A DNA stretch of 31,802 bases, taken from an uncultured candidate division WPS-2 bacterium. Lineage in GTDB: Bacteria; Vulcanimicrobiota; Vulcanimicrobiia; Vulcanimicrobiales; Vulcanimicrobiaceae. The translations under genes were made by a program, and so were the position numbers. The notes beneath the pieces were generated by a model. The model did no database searches, was not told the DNA's origin, and saw only the letters and a program-made list of their open reading frames with translations. Positions within the stretch are counted from its first letter, which is position 1, and each line of letters opens with the position of its first letter. Shown piece after piece: positions 8,368-18,186 of this stretch. Location of the stretch: contig CALEYW010000002.1 in assembly GCA_937927945.1 (NCBI GenBank), forward strand, positions 1 to 31,802, written 5' to 3'.

Positions 8368-8405
8368 GCGCCGGAGGGCGGCTCGACAAGGTCGCCGAGA
8401 CGGAA

Positions 8406-8867
8406 TTACCGCGGTGCGAGCCGGATCGCGCCGTCCAGCCGGATCGTTTCGCCGTTGAGGTAGGTGTTCTCGCAGATCGCGATGGCGAGCTGCGAGAATT
8501 CTTCGGGGGCGCCGAGACGTTTGGGGAACGGGACGGAGGCGCCGAGACTTTCTTGAATCTGGGGCGGCAGTTCGGCGATCATCGGCGCCTGGAACAGGCC
8601 GGGCGCGATCGCCATGACCCACACGCCGAACTGCGCCAGCTCGCGCGCGAGGGGGAGCGTGAGGGAGACGATCCCGCCTTTCGAGGCGGCGTACGCCGCT
8701 TGGCCCACTTGACCGTCGAACGCGGCGACCGACGCGGTCGAGATGACGACGCCGCGCTCGCCGTCGGCCAGCGGCGGCAACCCGCGAGACGCGAGCGCGC
8801 GGGCCGTTGCGGCGCGCAGCCCTGAGCCTCCGCCGGTGACGACGGCCGCCTGAGCGTGGATGTTCAT
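8406..8867 (-). CDS. internally deleted 3-hydroxyacyl-CoA dehydrogenase-like SDR (probably non-functional)
   Basis: This 153-residue ORF matches the two ends of type II 3-hydroxyacyl-CoA dehydrogenases (HSD17B10-like SDRs, usually about 255 residues) but lacks about 100 residues in the middle. Residues 1-29 hold the start of the Rossmann fold, with TGGGSGLR where the third Gly is replaced by Arg. The frame then jumps to DGERGVVISTASVAAFDG and the catalytic YAASK, ending in the typical GETIRLDGAIRLAPR. Strands 2-4 and the NAG motif are missing, with the reading frame kept. The ATG overlaps the stop of the upstream ligase gene (ATGA). Either a decayed gene or an assembly deletion; junction near 8775-8785. 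Confidence 0.75.
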   Translation of the reverse strand: MNIHAQAAVVTGGGSGLRAATARALASRGLPPLADGERGVVISTASVAAFDGQVGQAAYAASKGGIVSLTLPLARELAQFGVWVMAIAPGLFQAPMIAELPPQIQESLGASVPFPKRLGAPEEFSQLAIAICENTYLNGETIRLDGAIRLAPR

Positions 8868-10711
8868 CGTGGTGGCTCCTTTTCGTCGAGCGCGATGACG
8901 TGGGGCGGAGGCGGCGTCCGGTGCGCGTCGTCGGCCAGTGCCGCGCGGCGGCGCAGGATCGCACGCGGGTTCAACGAGCCCTTGTCGGTGATCTCGCCCG
9001 CATCGAGCGACGGCGGTTCGGCGAGCAGCACCAGCCGCGCGATGCGAGCCGCGCTTCCGGAACTCGACCGGGCGAGGTGCTGCAGCGCTCCGTGCAAGTG
9101 ACGGCGCAGCGCGGCGCTGGCCAGCACTACCGGCGCGGCGGCACTCGCCTCGACGTCGGTCGCGATCGCCCGCGCTCGCTCGAGGTCGACGAAGGCGAGC
9201 ACGGCGACCTCGTCACGGTTCGCGCCGGAAACGGCGACATCGGTCAGCAGCGGCGCGAAGTGGCCGATCACCCGCAGGCGCAGCGTCCCGGCGCTGACCC
9301 ACGTCCCCGTCGCGAGCTTGAAATCTTCGGCGATCCGGCCGTCGAACACGAAGCCGCGCGCCGGATCGCGCTCGTCGGCGAAGCGCAGCGCGTCACCGAT
9401 GCAATAGTACCCTTCGTCGTCGAAGGCCGCGCGGGTCAGCTCGTCGTTTCGCCAATACGCCGGCATGATGTTCGGCCCGCGCAGGCGCAGTTCGAGCTTC
9501 TCGCCCGACGGAACGAGCTTCACGCCGACACCCGGCATCGGAATGCCGACGAAACCAGGACCCTCGGCCTGCCAGCACGCCGCGAGCGCAGCCGGAGCCG
9601 TCTCGGTCGAGCCCAAGCTCGTCGTGATGAAGACGCCGCCGGTCGCTTCGCGCGAGAGTTCCTGCAGCGCGTCCCACACGTGCGGCGCGATCCCAGCGCC
9701 CGCATAGAACAGCATGCGCAGCCGGCTGAAGAATCGCTCGCGCAGCGCCGGCTCGGCTCGCAGCGCAACGACCAGCATTTCGAACCCCTTCGGCACGTCG
9801 AAGTGGACGGTCGGCGCGATCTCGCGCAAGTTGCGCAGCGTCTCGCCGAACGCGGCCGCCGAGATCGGCCTGCCCGCGTTCACGTAGAGCGTGCCGCCGT
9901 TGTACAGCACGAGCCCGACGTTGTGGTTCCCGCCGAACGTGTGATTCCACGGAAGCCAATCGACGATGGTCGGCGGATCGTCGGCCAAGAACGGGAACAT
10001 CTGGCGGATCATCTGCTGGTTACTGCACAGCATCCGCTGGGTGTTGACGACGCCCTTCGGCGAGCCGGTGGAACCGGAGGTGAACAGAATCTTGGCGATC
10101 GTGTCGGGACCGACGCGGGCGCGCGCAGCGTCGACGGCCGGACCGTCACGCGTCGCGATGAGGGAGGCGAACGGCGTCGCCGTGCGCCCGGACGGCGGCG
10201 AGGTCGACACGACGAGTTCGGTCTCGGGCGGGATCGCGGCATCCAGCGCGCGCGCGAACCGCGCGCCGTCGGAGACGTAGACGAGGCCGGGCGTGACCTG
10301 CCCCACCACGTCGCGCAGCTTCGCGAAGTCCGTCGAGACGAGCGAGTAGGCCGGCGAGATGGGCACGTGCGGAATACCCGCGTACTGCGCGGCGAAGCCG
10401 AGAAGTCCGTGGTCGACGGCGTTCTCGGAAAGGATCGCGACGGGCCGCTCGACGGAGAGGCCGCGGTCGAGCAGCGCCTGCGCGATCGCGCGCACGGTCT
10501 CCAACGCCTGGACGTAGGTCACTTCGCAAAAGCCGCCGCTCGCGTCGCGCTCGGCGAGCAGCACGCGATCCGGCGCGACGTGCGCCCAGTGCTCCAGCCG
10601 CTCGACGAGCGCACCGGGATACGCCTTCAGCGGCTCGCGGTTGCGTATCAGCGTGCCGTGAAGTCCCCGCGTGACGTCGACGGCGGCAGCCGGCAGCCGG
10701 ACGGCGGGCAT
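8864..10711 (-). CDS. fcs: feruloyl-CoA synthase-type AMP-binding acyl-CoA ligase
   Basis: ATP-dependent ligase joining a carboxylic acid, probably a hydroxycinnamate or related aromatic acid, to CoA through an acyl-adenylate. The 615 residues are normal for this family. Visible motifs: P-loop FTSGSTGSPKGV from residue 210, NTQRMLCSNQQM, VDWLPWNHTFGGNHN and LVLYNGGTLYV, and C-terminal EITDKGSLNPRAIL with the catalytic lysine; these are the hallmarks of feruloyl-CoA synthases rather than acetyl-CoA synthetases. It overlaps the hydratase gene upstream (TAATG) and the deleted SDR downstream (ATGA), so the three form one coupled operon, divergent from a MarR gene. The exact acid is inferred from context only. 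Confidence 0.88.
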   Translation of the reverse strand: MPAVRLPAAAVDVTRGLHGTLIRNREPLKAYPGALVERLEHWAHVAPDRVLLAERDASGGFCEVTYVQALETVRAIAQALLDRGLSVERPVAILSENAVDHGLLGFAAQYAGIPHVPISPAYSLVSTDFAKLRDVVGQVTPGLVYVSDGARFARALDAAIPPETELVVSTSPPSGRTATPFASLIATRDGPAVDAARARVGPDTIAKILFTSGSTGSPKGVVNTQRMLCSNQQMIRQMFPFLADDPPTIVDWLPWNHTFGGNHNVGLVLYNGGTLYVNAGRPISAAAFGETLRNLREIAPTVHFDVPKGFEMLVVALRAEPALRERFFSRLRMLFYAGAGIAPHVWDALQELSREATGGVFITTSLGSTETAPAALAACWQAEGPGFVGIPMPGVGVKLVPSGEKLELRLRGPNIMPAYWRNDELTRAAFDDEGYYCIGDALRFADERDPARGFVFDGRIAEDFKLATGTWVSAGTLRLRVIGHFAPLLTDVAVSGANRDEVAVLAFVDLERARAIATDVEASAAAPVVLASAALRRHLHGALQHLARSSSGSAARIARLVLLAEPPSLDAGEITDKGSLNPRAILRRRAALADDAHRTPPPPHVIALDEKEPPR

Positions 10712-11511
10712 TACGAGCGGATCTTGGCGGCGCGCTTCTGCAAGAAATTCTGCACGCGCGACTTCGCCTCGGGGTCGCTCTGCGCGATCGACGCCATCAG
10801 CGCTTCGGTCAGATATCCAATTTCAGGCGGCGCGTCGCCGATTCGCGGCAGCGCGTGCAGCACGGCGAAGTTCGAGAGCGGCGCGTTCTCGGCGATCCGG
10901 TGCGCGAGCGCGATGGCCTGCGCCAGCGCGCCGCCGGGCTCGCTCACGTACTGCGAGATGCCGATCGCCTCGCCTTGATGCGCGTCGTAGACGCGTCCGG
11001 TGAGGATCATGTCCATCACGCGCGCCGTTCCGATCAAGCGCGGCAGCCGCACCGCTCCTCCGCCGCCGATGAAGATTCCGCGCTGCCCTTCGGGGAGGGC
11101 GTAGAATGCGGCCGGATCGGCGACGCGCACGTGAGCCGCCGCGGCGAGTTCGAGCCCGCCGCCGACCACGGCTCCGTGCAGGGCCGCCACGACGGGAACC
11201 GACCCGAACTCGAGCGCGCCGAAGGCGCGATGCCACAGCATCGAATGCGCCACGCCTTCGAAGGTCCCGCGCTCCCCCACCGACGCGAGGTCCAAGCCGG
11301 CAGAGAAGTGGTCGCCCGCCCCGCATAGGACGACCGCGCGGATCCCCGGCGGCGGCGCGCTGAAGAACGCGTGGATTCCGAGCACCGTCGCATCGTCCAG
11401 CGCGTTGCGCTTCTCCGGGCGCGCGAGCTCCAAAATGCCGATGTCGGCATCACGCCGGAAACGCAGCGTTGCGGGCAGCGCCGGCGTACCGGCGGGAGGG
11501 GTCGGCGACAT
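10711..11511 (-). CDS. crotonase/enoyl-CoA hydratase family protein
   Basis: Hydrates (or hydrates and cleaves) an alpha,beta-unsaturated acyl-CoA, probably the product of the adjacent ligase. 266 residues. The oxyanion-hole segments are AGLDLA near 71-76 and HGAVVGGGLELA near 112-123; both glutamates used by enoyl-CoA hydratases are present, E121 and E141, at the canonical spacing of 20. An N-terminal extension of about 15 residues is Pro/Ala rich. It is the first gene of the minus-strand operon and starts 91 nt from the divergent MarR gene. Whether it is a simple hydratase or a hydratase-lyase that releases an aromatic aldehyde cannot be told from motifs. Confidence 0.88.
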   Translation of the reverse strand: MSPTPPAGTPALPATLRFRRDADIGILELARPEKRNALDDATVLGIHAFFSAPPPGIRAVVLCGAGDHFSAGLDLASVGERGTFEGVAHSMLWHRAFGALEFGSVPVVAALHGAVVGGGLELAAAAHVRVADPAAFYALPEGQRGIFIGGGGAVRLPRLIGTARVMDMILTGRVYDAHQGEAIGISQYVSEPGGALAQAIALAHRIAENAPLSNFAVLHALPRIGDAPPEIGYLTEALMASIAQSDPEAKSRVQNFLQKRAAKIRS

Positions 11512-11529
11512 CGCGATGCGGAACCTCGG

Positions 11530-11562
11530 CCGAGAAATGTTATGTTATATAATTCTTTCGGC
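11530..11562. promoter_or_regulatory. AT-rich near-palindrome, candidate MarR operator and divergent promoter
   Basis: In an otherwise GC-rich region, 11536-11557 reads almost only A and T around the perfect palindrome TTATATAA (11545-11552), flanked by GAAA on the left and TTTC on the right (11533-11536 and 11556-11559). It lies between the hydratase start (11511) and the MarR start (11602), where a MarR dimer would be expected to bind. It could also provide a -10 element. Confidence 0.55.
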
Positions 11563-11601
11563 CGGCCGGGGTCAAGCCCCCGCTGCTCGAAGAAGTCCCC
11601 C

Positions 11602-12081
11602 GTGAGACGGACGAAGCAGGCGGATCGGGCCGAGTTCGAGGGGCCTGCCGATCCGGCGCTGCAAGGGCCGCTCCAGCACTACGTCGGGTACGCGTTGCGG
11701 CGCGCGCAGCTCGCGGTCTTCCAGGACGTCATCGCCACGCTGGCCGAGGTCGATCTGCGCCCCGCGCAGTTCTCCGTCCTGATCCTGGCGGATACCAATC
11801 CCGGCATCGTCCAGTCGCGCGCTTCGGCGGCGCTCGGCATCCAAAAGGCGAATTTCGTCCCGCTGCTGACCGAGCTCGAGCGACGCGGTCTCATCGAACG
11901 GGTCGCGGTCGACGGACGCACCAACGGCCTGTTCCTGACCCGCAAAGGCCGCGCGACGCTCAAGCGCGCGCAAGCGCTCCACGCGATACATCACGCCCGC
12001 GTCGATGCAATGATCGGTACGAAGGACCGCGAGCGGCTGATCGAGATCTGCCTCAAACTCGCCGAACTCGGGCGCTCGTGA
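11602..12081 (+). CDS. MarR family transcriptional regulator
   Basis: Winged-helix dimeric regulator, likely repressing the divergent hydratase/ligase operon until an acyl-CoA or aromatic ligand binds. 159 residues from the GTG at 11602, the usual size. The winged helix spans about 53-120, with a recognition helix near QKANFVPLLTELERRG (81-96) and the wing DGRTNGLFLT (104-113). The frame is open further upstream, with an ATG at 11542 inside the AT-rich palindrome; that would add 20 atypical residues, so the GTG is preferred although its ribosome-binding site is poor. In Rhodopseudomonas the MarR protein CouR controls p-coumarate CoA-ligase and hydratase genes, a close parallel. Confidence 0.87.
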   Translation: MRRTKQADRAEFEGPADPALQGPLQHYVGYALRRAQLAVFQDVIATLAEVDLRPAQFSVLILADTNPGIVQSRASAALGIQKANFVPLLTELERRGLIERVAVDGRTNGLFLTRKGRATLKRAQALHAIHHARVDAMIGTKDRERLIEICLKLAELGRS

Positions 12082-12094
12082 CACGAGCACGCGG

Positions 12095-12643
12095 CTAGAA
12101 TCCGCGGTCGCGTTTGCACGCCGGCTTTCCCGTCAAGACGCGCGCGAGACACGATCCGATCACAATCTCACCGACCCCCATCTCGGTCGGACCGCCCTTA
12201 TAGCCGCCTTGCAGAGCGGCCAGCTGCTTCCCGGTGCGTACGTCGACGACGGTCACCTCAGTACTCCAGATCAGCGCCATGAGCCGGGTGACCCGACCGT
12301 AGGCCACCGCATCCGCGCCGACGGCTCGCCCGACGGCCTGCGCACACCGTGCTTCGGCGCACGAGCGCTCGAGCGAGTTTTGGGTGAAGCCCCGTGCTGC
12401 GACCGCTTGCGAGACGCGGGGAACCGCAACCACCCGTACGCCTCCCTCGACGAAGCCCGCGCGCAGGTGTCCGCTGAGGTCACGCAGGTCCGTCGGGGTT
12501 GGGAGCGGAGCATCCGGCAGTCCGGTTGCTGCCGGAGCTAACGGAAGAAGCGCGACCGTTCCGGACCGTTGCATCGGTGCGGCGATCGCGGGCGAGCTGC
12601 CCATGAGTGCGGCGATCAGCGCCGCTGCGAAGTATCGGAGCAT
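12095..12643 (-). CDS. secreted hypothetical protein, TolB-N/DUF2380-like
   Basis: 182 residues with a clear signal peptide (cleavage near AIA-AP, about residue 22). The mature part has the pattern VALLPL...L..L...L..GF...GVRVVAV..V..A followed by CAEARCAQAVGRAVGADAVAYGRVTR, which resembles small periplasmic proteins of the TolB N-domain/DUF2380 type that share an alpha/beta fold. Four cysteines in the mature part may form disulfides. Function unknown. It converges with the MarR gene, leaving 13 nt between stops. Confidence 0.7.
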   Translation of the reverse strand: MLRYFAAALIAALMGSSPAIAAPMQRSGTVALLPLAPAATGLPDAPLPTPTDLRDLSGHLRAGFVEGGVRVVAVPRVSQAVAARGFTQNSLERSCAEARCAQAVGRAVGADAVAYGRVTRLMALIWSTEVTVVDVRTGKQLAALQGGYKGGPTEMGVGEIVIGSCLARVLTGKPACKRDRGF

Positions 12644-12684
12644 GTGCCTCCCAACGTCGGTAGGAGCCCTTTACCCGCAGTCGC

Positions 12685-13095
12685 TTACGGCCTCGCGGCC
12701 GGCGGCGTCCAGACGTATTGCGTCACGACGCTCTTCTGTTCGTCGACGAACGACAGCTTTACGTTGCCGGCGTAGTGCAGTCCCGCGCGGTACGTATCGA
12801 TCATCGTCTGCGCGTAACGGTCCTTCACGTCCTGCGGCAGCGCGGTCCAGGCGGCGAGGCGGTCCGCCTTGATCGTTATCGCGAGATTACGCCACCGGAG
12901 CGGCGTGGTTTCGTACTCGACGGCGTTGAACAGCACGTCGTTGACGATGACGTCCGGCAGTTGCCTCGCGGGCGGCGTCGACGCGACCGGCGCCGGCGAC
13001 GCCGTTCCCTGCGCTGCGATCGCCGGCGCCGAGCGCGCTGCAAGACCCGTCGTCAGCAGCAGCACGGCCGGGAGCAGTCGATACACGCCGCTCAT
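12685..13095 (-). CDS. secreted hypothetical protein
   Basis: 136 residues with a signal peptide (hydrophobic core VLLLTTGLAARSAPAIAA). A short Ala/Pro/Thr linker leads to a conserved-looking core with aromatic residues (NAVEYETTPLRW, TYRAGLHYAGNVKLSFVDEQ). I do not recognise the family. The ATG overlaps the stop of the upstream secreted protein gene (ATGA), so the two are translated together and probably act in the same process at the cell surface. Confidence 0.7.
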   Translation of the reverse strand: MSGVYRLLPAVLLLTTGLAARSAPAIAAQGTASPAPVASTPPARQLPDVIVNDVLFNAVEYETTPLRWRNLAITIKADRLAAWTALPQDVKDRYAQTMIDTYRAGLHYAGNVKLSFVDEQKSVVTQYVWTPPAARP

Positions 13096-13883
13096 AACGC
13101 GGCGACGATCTCAGCGTCCGACACGCACGCGGCGTGCAGCATGTCCAGCGCGCGATCGCGGTATCCGTCGTTTCGTTTCACCGTCGCGATCAGCGCCTTC
13201 TTGCGGTCCGGCGTGATCTGCTGACAGTAGCTGCGGAGCGTCGCACGTTGCGGCACCTGGGCGACCTCCGGCGACGATGGACTCGAAACGGTCGCCGCAG
13301 CGTGCGGGATGCCCGGCAACACGACCGGAGCGGTTGCCGCGGGGATCGCGGGAACGGTGATGACGGTGGGCGGAGGGCTCGGCGAGATGGGGTTGGCGGA
13401 CGGGATCGGCGTGCCGGCGTACCGGATGCCTTGGCAGCGCTTTGCGAGCTCCGCGTACTGCCCGCTCGGATCGAACGAGAAGCCCTGCTTCTGCATCGAC
13501 AAGCACGTGTCGAGCTGCTTCTGGAAGAGGATCTCGTTCACGAACTGTTCGCACTTCCGGCTCGTGCCGTTGAGCGGAACGACGAGCGCAATCGTGCCGC
13601 CGGCGCTCGCGAAACCACCGGAAAAGCCGGGAGTCGACGAGTCGTTCCGGTAGGCGCTCGACGCGATGTACGGGCCGGTGCACTGGACGCCGGGTCCGAA
13701 CGCATTGGCGGAGGGATCGAAGAAGTTGTTCTGCTGGCTGATGTTCTGGCCGCTCGGGCTCGACACCGCCGATGCCTGCGTCGTCTGCTGGTTCGGCGTG
13801 ACGTTGACGGTTTGCGCGGAGGCGGGCGAGAGCGACGCGATCGAGACTGCAAGCAACGCGGACACTGCGAAGATGGTACGCAT
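13092..13883 (-). CDS. secreted Gln/Asn- and Pro-rich hypothetical protein
   Basis: 263 residues. Signal peptide cleaved near ASA-QT (residue 23). Residues 24-60 are rich in Gln, Asn, Ser and Thr; then comes FGPGVQCTGPYIASSAY, a segment resembling secreted proteins of unknown function known from cyanobacteria and some soil bacteria, and a cysteine pair in CEQF and DTCLSM. A Pro/Ala/Val linker (about 165-205) separates this from a C-terminal helical part with YCQQITPDRKKALI and a final cysteine. It lies between two other secreted-protein genes. Role unknown; a surface or matrix component is a guess. Confidence 0.72.
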   Translation of the reverse strand: MRTIFAVSALLAVSIASLSPASAQTVNVTPNQQTTQASAVSSPSGQNISQQNNFFDPSANAFGPGVQCTGPYIASSAYRNDSSTPGFSGGFASAGGTIALVVPLNGTSRKCEQFVNEILFQKQLDTCLSMQKQGFSFDPSGQYAELAKRCQGIRYAGTPIPSANPISPSPPPTVITVPAIPAATAPVVLPGIPHAAATVSSPSSPEVAQVPQRATLRSYCQQITPDRKKALIATVKRNDGYRDRALDMLHAACVSDAEIVAAL

Positions 13884-13944
13884 GACGTCTCCTACGGATG
13901 CGGCGTCGAAGCCCCGGACCGCCGGGGCCTCGACGCGGTGTGAG

Positions 13945-14361
13945 TTAGTTGCCGAACGAGGTCTGGATGCCGTTGCTGGTGGTGGTCTGGATCTGCTCCA
14001 TGTGGCCGTTGAAGTCGGACGTCGAATGATCGCCGCCCTTGAAGAACGTCAGCTGGAGCGAGGCCGCGAAGTTCTGGCCCTTCTGCGCGTAGAGGTTGAG
14101 GCCGCCGGCAATCCCGTGGGACGCATCGAGGCCTGAGAGGTTTCCGCCGATTTGACCGTTCGTGTCGCTCGTCTCGGAGAGCGTGAGCTGAATGCCGCAG
14201 TATTCGGTCCACGCCTTGTCCGTCGTGTGAAGGGTACCGCTGAGCGTCGTCGTCTGGTTCGAGATGACGTTCATCAAGCCGGAGGCGTTAGCCGCGACGG
14301 GAGCGCATGCGAGCGCGGTGAGGGAAGCGACGGCGAGTGCCTTACGGGCGAATGCGAGCAT
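13945..14361 (-). CDS. secreted Asn/Gln/Thr-rich hypothetical protein
   Basis: 138 residues from the ATG at 14361, which has a strong ribosome-binding site AGGAAGG about 10 nt upstream; the frame is open to 14424 but that start would put extra residues ahead of the signal peptide. The leader is MLAFARKALAVASLTALACA with cleavage near ANA. The mature protein is Gly/Ser/Thr/Asn rich with repeated short polar beta-like stretches (QTTTLSGTL, GQIGGNLSG, GIAGGLNLYAQKG) and the ending QTTTSNGIQTSFGN. Unrecognised; composition suggests a beta-rich or fibre-forming secreted protein. It is followed by two more secreted-protein genes. Confidence 0.7.
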   Translation of the reverse strand: MLAFARKALAVASLTALACAPVAANASGLMNVISNQTTTLSGTLHTTDKAWTEYCGIQLTLSETSDTNGQIGGNLSGLDASHGIAGGLNLYAQKGQNFAASLQLTFFKGGDHSTSDFNGHMEQIQTTTSNGIQTSFGN

Positions 14362-14521
14362 GGTGAATCCACCTTCCTGTTGGCTGACGAAGGAGTAAAG
14401 GTCAGCGGTGCAAGGGCGAAACACCGCGCGTCAAAGGAGCAGCACGTAGCGTCGTCACTTGAACCTGACTGCACCGACAGCGAGGACTGCTAGGCAGCTT
14501 GCCCCCCGAGCCGACGAGTGC

Positions 14522-14527
14522 AGTATA
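14522..14527 (-). promoter_or_regulatory. possible -10 element upstream of the secreted-protein cluster
   Basis: The minus strand reads TATACT here, 160 nt before the ATG at 14361, in the 271-nt gap between the broken amidohydrolase gene and the secreted-protein genes. No good -35 hexamer stands 17 nt upstream. The rest of that gap shows no gene or clear structure. Confidence 0.2.
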
Positions 14528-14632
14528 CGGGCACCGACGCAACCGCTGATTGTACCGCGCGGCAGTTCCGTTGGGGACCCATGGCCTATGGACTGTTGCC
14601 CACGTCACTCGAGACCTGAGGTCTGGCGAGGG

Positions 14633-15385
14633 CTAGAGTCGGAGCAGCCGGATCGCGTTCTCTTTGAGAATCAAGGGGCGGACCTCGTCGCGAATCGGCA
14701 GCGCTTCGAAATCTTTCAGCCAGCGATTCGGCGTGATTAGCGGATAGTCGGAGCCGAACATGACCTTTTCCCGCAGCAGCGTGTTGGCGTACTGCACGAG
14801 TGTCGGCAAAAAGTATTTCGGTGACCAGCCGGAGAGGTCGATGTACACCTGCGGCTTGTGGAGGCAGACGGAGATCGCTTCGTCCTGCCACGGAAACGAA
14901 GGGTGCGCGAGCACGATCCGCAGGTCGGGGAAGTCGACGGCAACGTCGTCGATCAGCATCGGCGCGCCGTACCTGAGACGCACACCTCCGCCGCCGCGCG
15001 CGCCGGAACCGATCCCACTGTGGCCGGTGTGAAAGATTACCGGCAACCGCGCCGCTTCGAGGACTTCGTAGAACGGATACACGCTGCGATCGTTCGGCGC
15101 GAACTGCTGCAGCGGCGGAAACGAAACCGCGGCCCGCGAGACGCTCGTCGACCGAAAAGACGACGCACGCCATCTTGCGGGCGCGATAGTACGCAGCCAG
15201 GTCGTCGAGTGCGGTCGGCACAGCGCTCGTTCCAAAATACCGGCTCGCCGCCGCGCCGACCTCACCCTGCGCCGCATCGGCCGCCTCCGCGTGAACGTGC
15301 ACGTCGATCGCGACGAGGCCGGCAACGCGAGCATGCCGGGCGCTTCTGACCGCGGTTCCGCTCTCCCTCGGCCCGACGGCCGACG

Positions 15386-15389
<4 letters not shown>
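14633..15389 (-). pseudogene. amidohydrolase (TIM-barrel metal-dependent hydrolase), deleted and frameshifted
   Basis: The gene starts with GTG overlapping the acsA stop (GTGA). The first frame gives an N-terminus with the metal-binding HxH (IDVHVH, residues 28-33) and runs to about DERLAGRG (residue 88). The rest of the protein continues in another frame from FPPLQQFAPNDRS to the stop at 14633, with VIFHTGHSGIG, IVLAHPSFPWQDEA, YIDLSGWSPKY and FGSDYPL, all typical of the ACMSD-like amidohydrolase family. The middle, which normally holds roughly 50-60 residues, is absent and the frame changes near 15118-15130. Either a real deletion or an assembly error. If intact it would be a hydrolase or decarboxylase acting with the acyl-CoA synthetase. 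Confidence 0.8.
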
Positions 15390-17275
<1,886 letters not shown>

Positions 17276-17287
17276 GGCCGTTTCGCC

Positions 17288-18118
17288 CTAGACCTTGATG
17301 TAGTCGTGCTGGTCGATCACCGGGCCGTTCGGGCCGTTGGTGACGTGATAGGTGCCGAAGTACGTGCCGCGCGCCGAGGTCATCTCGACTTCGACGGTCG
17401 CGCCGTTCTGGTTCGCCGACGTGGTGCGCAGCGATGAAATTCGCGTGCCGCGGTCGATGAACGCCTCTTCGGAGAGTTGCGCGTTGGGATCGCCGGGCGA
17501 CGCGCCGAGCGCGGAATACGCTGCGTTTTCGTTGCCGGCGATCAGCGCGCCGAGGTAGCGCCGCACCGTCGCTTCAGCTTGTGTGCCGGGGCCGGCCGGC
17601 GCGACGCGCGCGATCGTCGTGGGCGGAATCGTCGGCGGCGCCGTCGGACGTGGTGTCGGACGCGCGGTGGGCGGCGCGGTCGCGCGCGGCGTCGGCGTCT
17701 CGGTCGGCGTCGGAGGCGGGGTCGCTACGGCGCTCGCCGTTGCGACCGGCGCGAGCGACGCGCGCGGTGACGCCGTCGGCCGAACCGTCGGCGTCGCGGC
17801 CGGGGTCGCGCTCGCCGCAGCCGTCGCGGTTGGCTGGGGCGTGGGCGTCGGCGTCGGCTTGGGGTGCGCGACGATCGTCGCGATCGCGACCGGCCCGCGG
17901 GTCGCCCGCGCGACCGGCGTCACGGCCGGGACACTGCTCGCCGTCGACGTGCCGGTCGCGGTCGACGACGTGCCGCGATTCTGCACCGCGGAGAGGAACG
18001 CGCCGATTCCAAGGCCCGCGACGACGACCCCGATCCCGAGCGCGATCGTCGGCAGCAAGCTCGAGCCTGATGACGACGGCGGCGGTGTGGATCGACGACG
18101 GCGAGGCGGCTCCGGCAT
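17288..18118 (-). CDS. membrane-anchored protein with Thr/Pro-rich stalk and NTF2-like C-terminal domain
   Basis: 276 residues from the ATG at 18118. Arg/Pro/Ser-rich cytoplasmic start, a single membrane segment near 24-45 (LLPTIALGIGVVVAGLGIGAFL), then a stalk of about 130 residues made of repeated TPTPTP/PTA/RPT units, and a C-terminal domain of about 95 residues beginning AEATVRRYLGALIAGNENAAYSAL and ending in a YFGTYHVTN..GPVIDQHDYI strand pattern, as in SnoaL/NTF2-like extracytoplasmic domains. The design resembles surface or cell-wall-spanning proteins. The frame is open upstream to 18337 but the ATG is the first sensible start. No function assigned. Confidence 0.72.
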   Translation of the reverse strand: MPEPPRRRRSTPPPSSSGSSLLPTIALGIGVVVAGLGIGAFLSAVQNRGTSSTATGTSTASSVPAVTPVARATRGPVAIATIVAHPKPTPTPTPQPTATAAASATPAATPTVRPTASPRASLAPVATASAVATPPPTPTETPTPRATAPPTARPTPRPTAPPTIPPTTIARVAPAGPGTQAEATVRRYLGALIAGNENAAYSALGASPGDPNAQLSEEAFIDRGTRISSLRTTSANQNGATVEVEMTSARGTYFGTYHVTNGPNGPVIDQHDYIKV

Positions 18119-18186
18119 TGCGTGCGATGTTCGCGACCTCCGCCGCCGGTCCCGCGCCACACGGGAGGCACGCCCACGTTTCGGGA

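Noticed and set aside
8355..8400. CCTGAGC...GGCTCGACAAGG motif as a small dispersed repeat
   Set aside because: Only one weak copy was seen in the window and no hairpin of note.
14569..14600. Possible third copy of the dispersed repeat (CCATGGCCTATGG...)
   Set aside because: Similarity is limited to about 12 nt and is not extended into the core; treated as chance.
17600..17960. GGCGTCGGC-type minisatellite
   Set aside because: The repetitive DNA encodes the Thr/Pro/Ala stalk of the protein at 17288-18118 and is explained by it.
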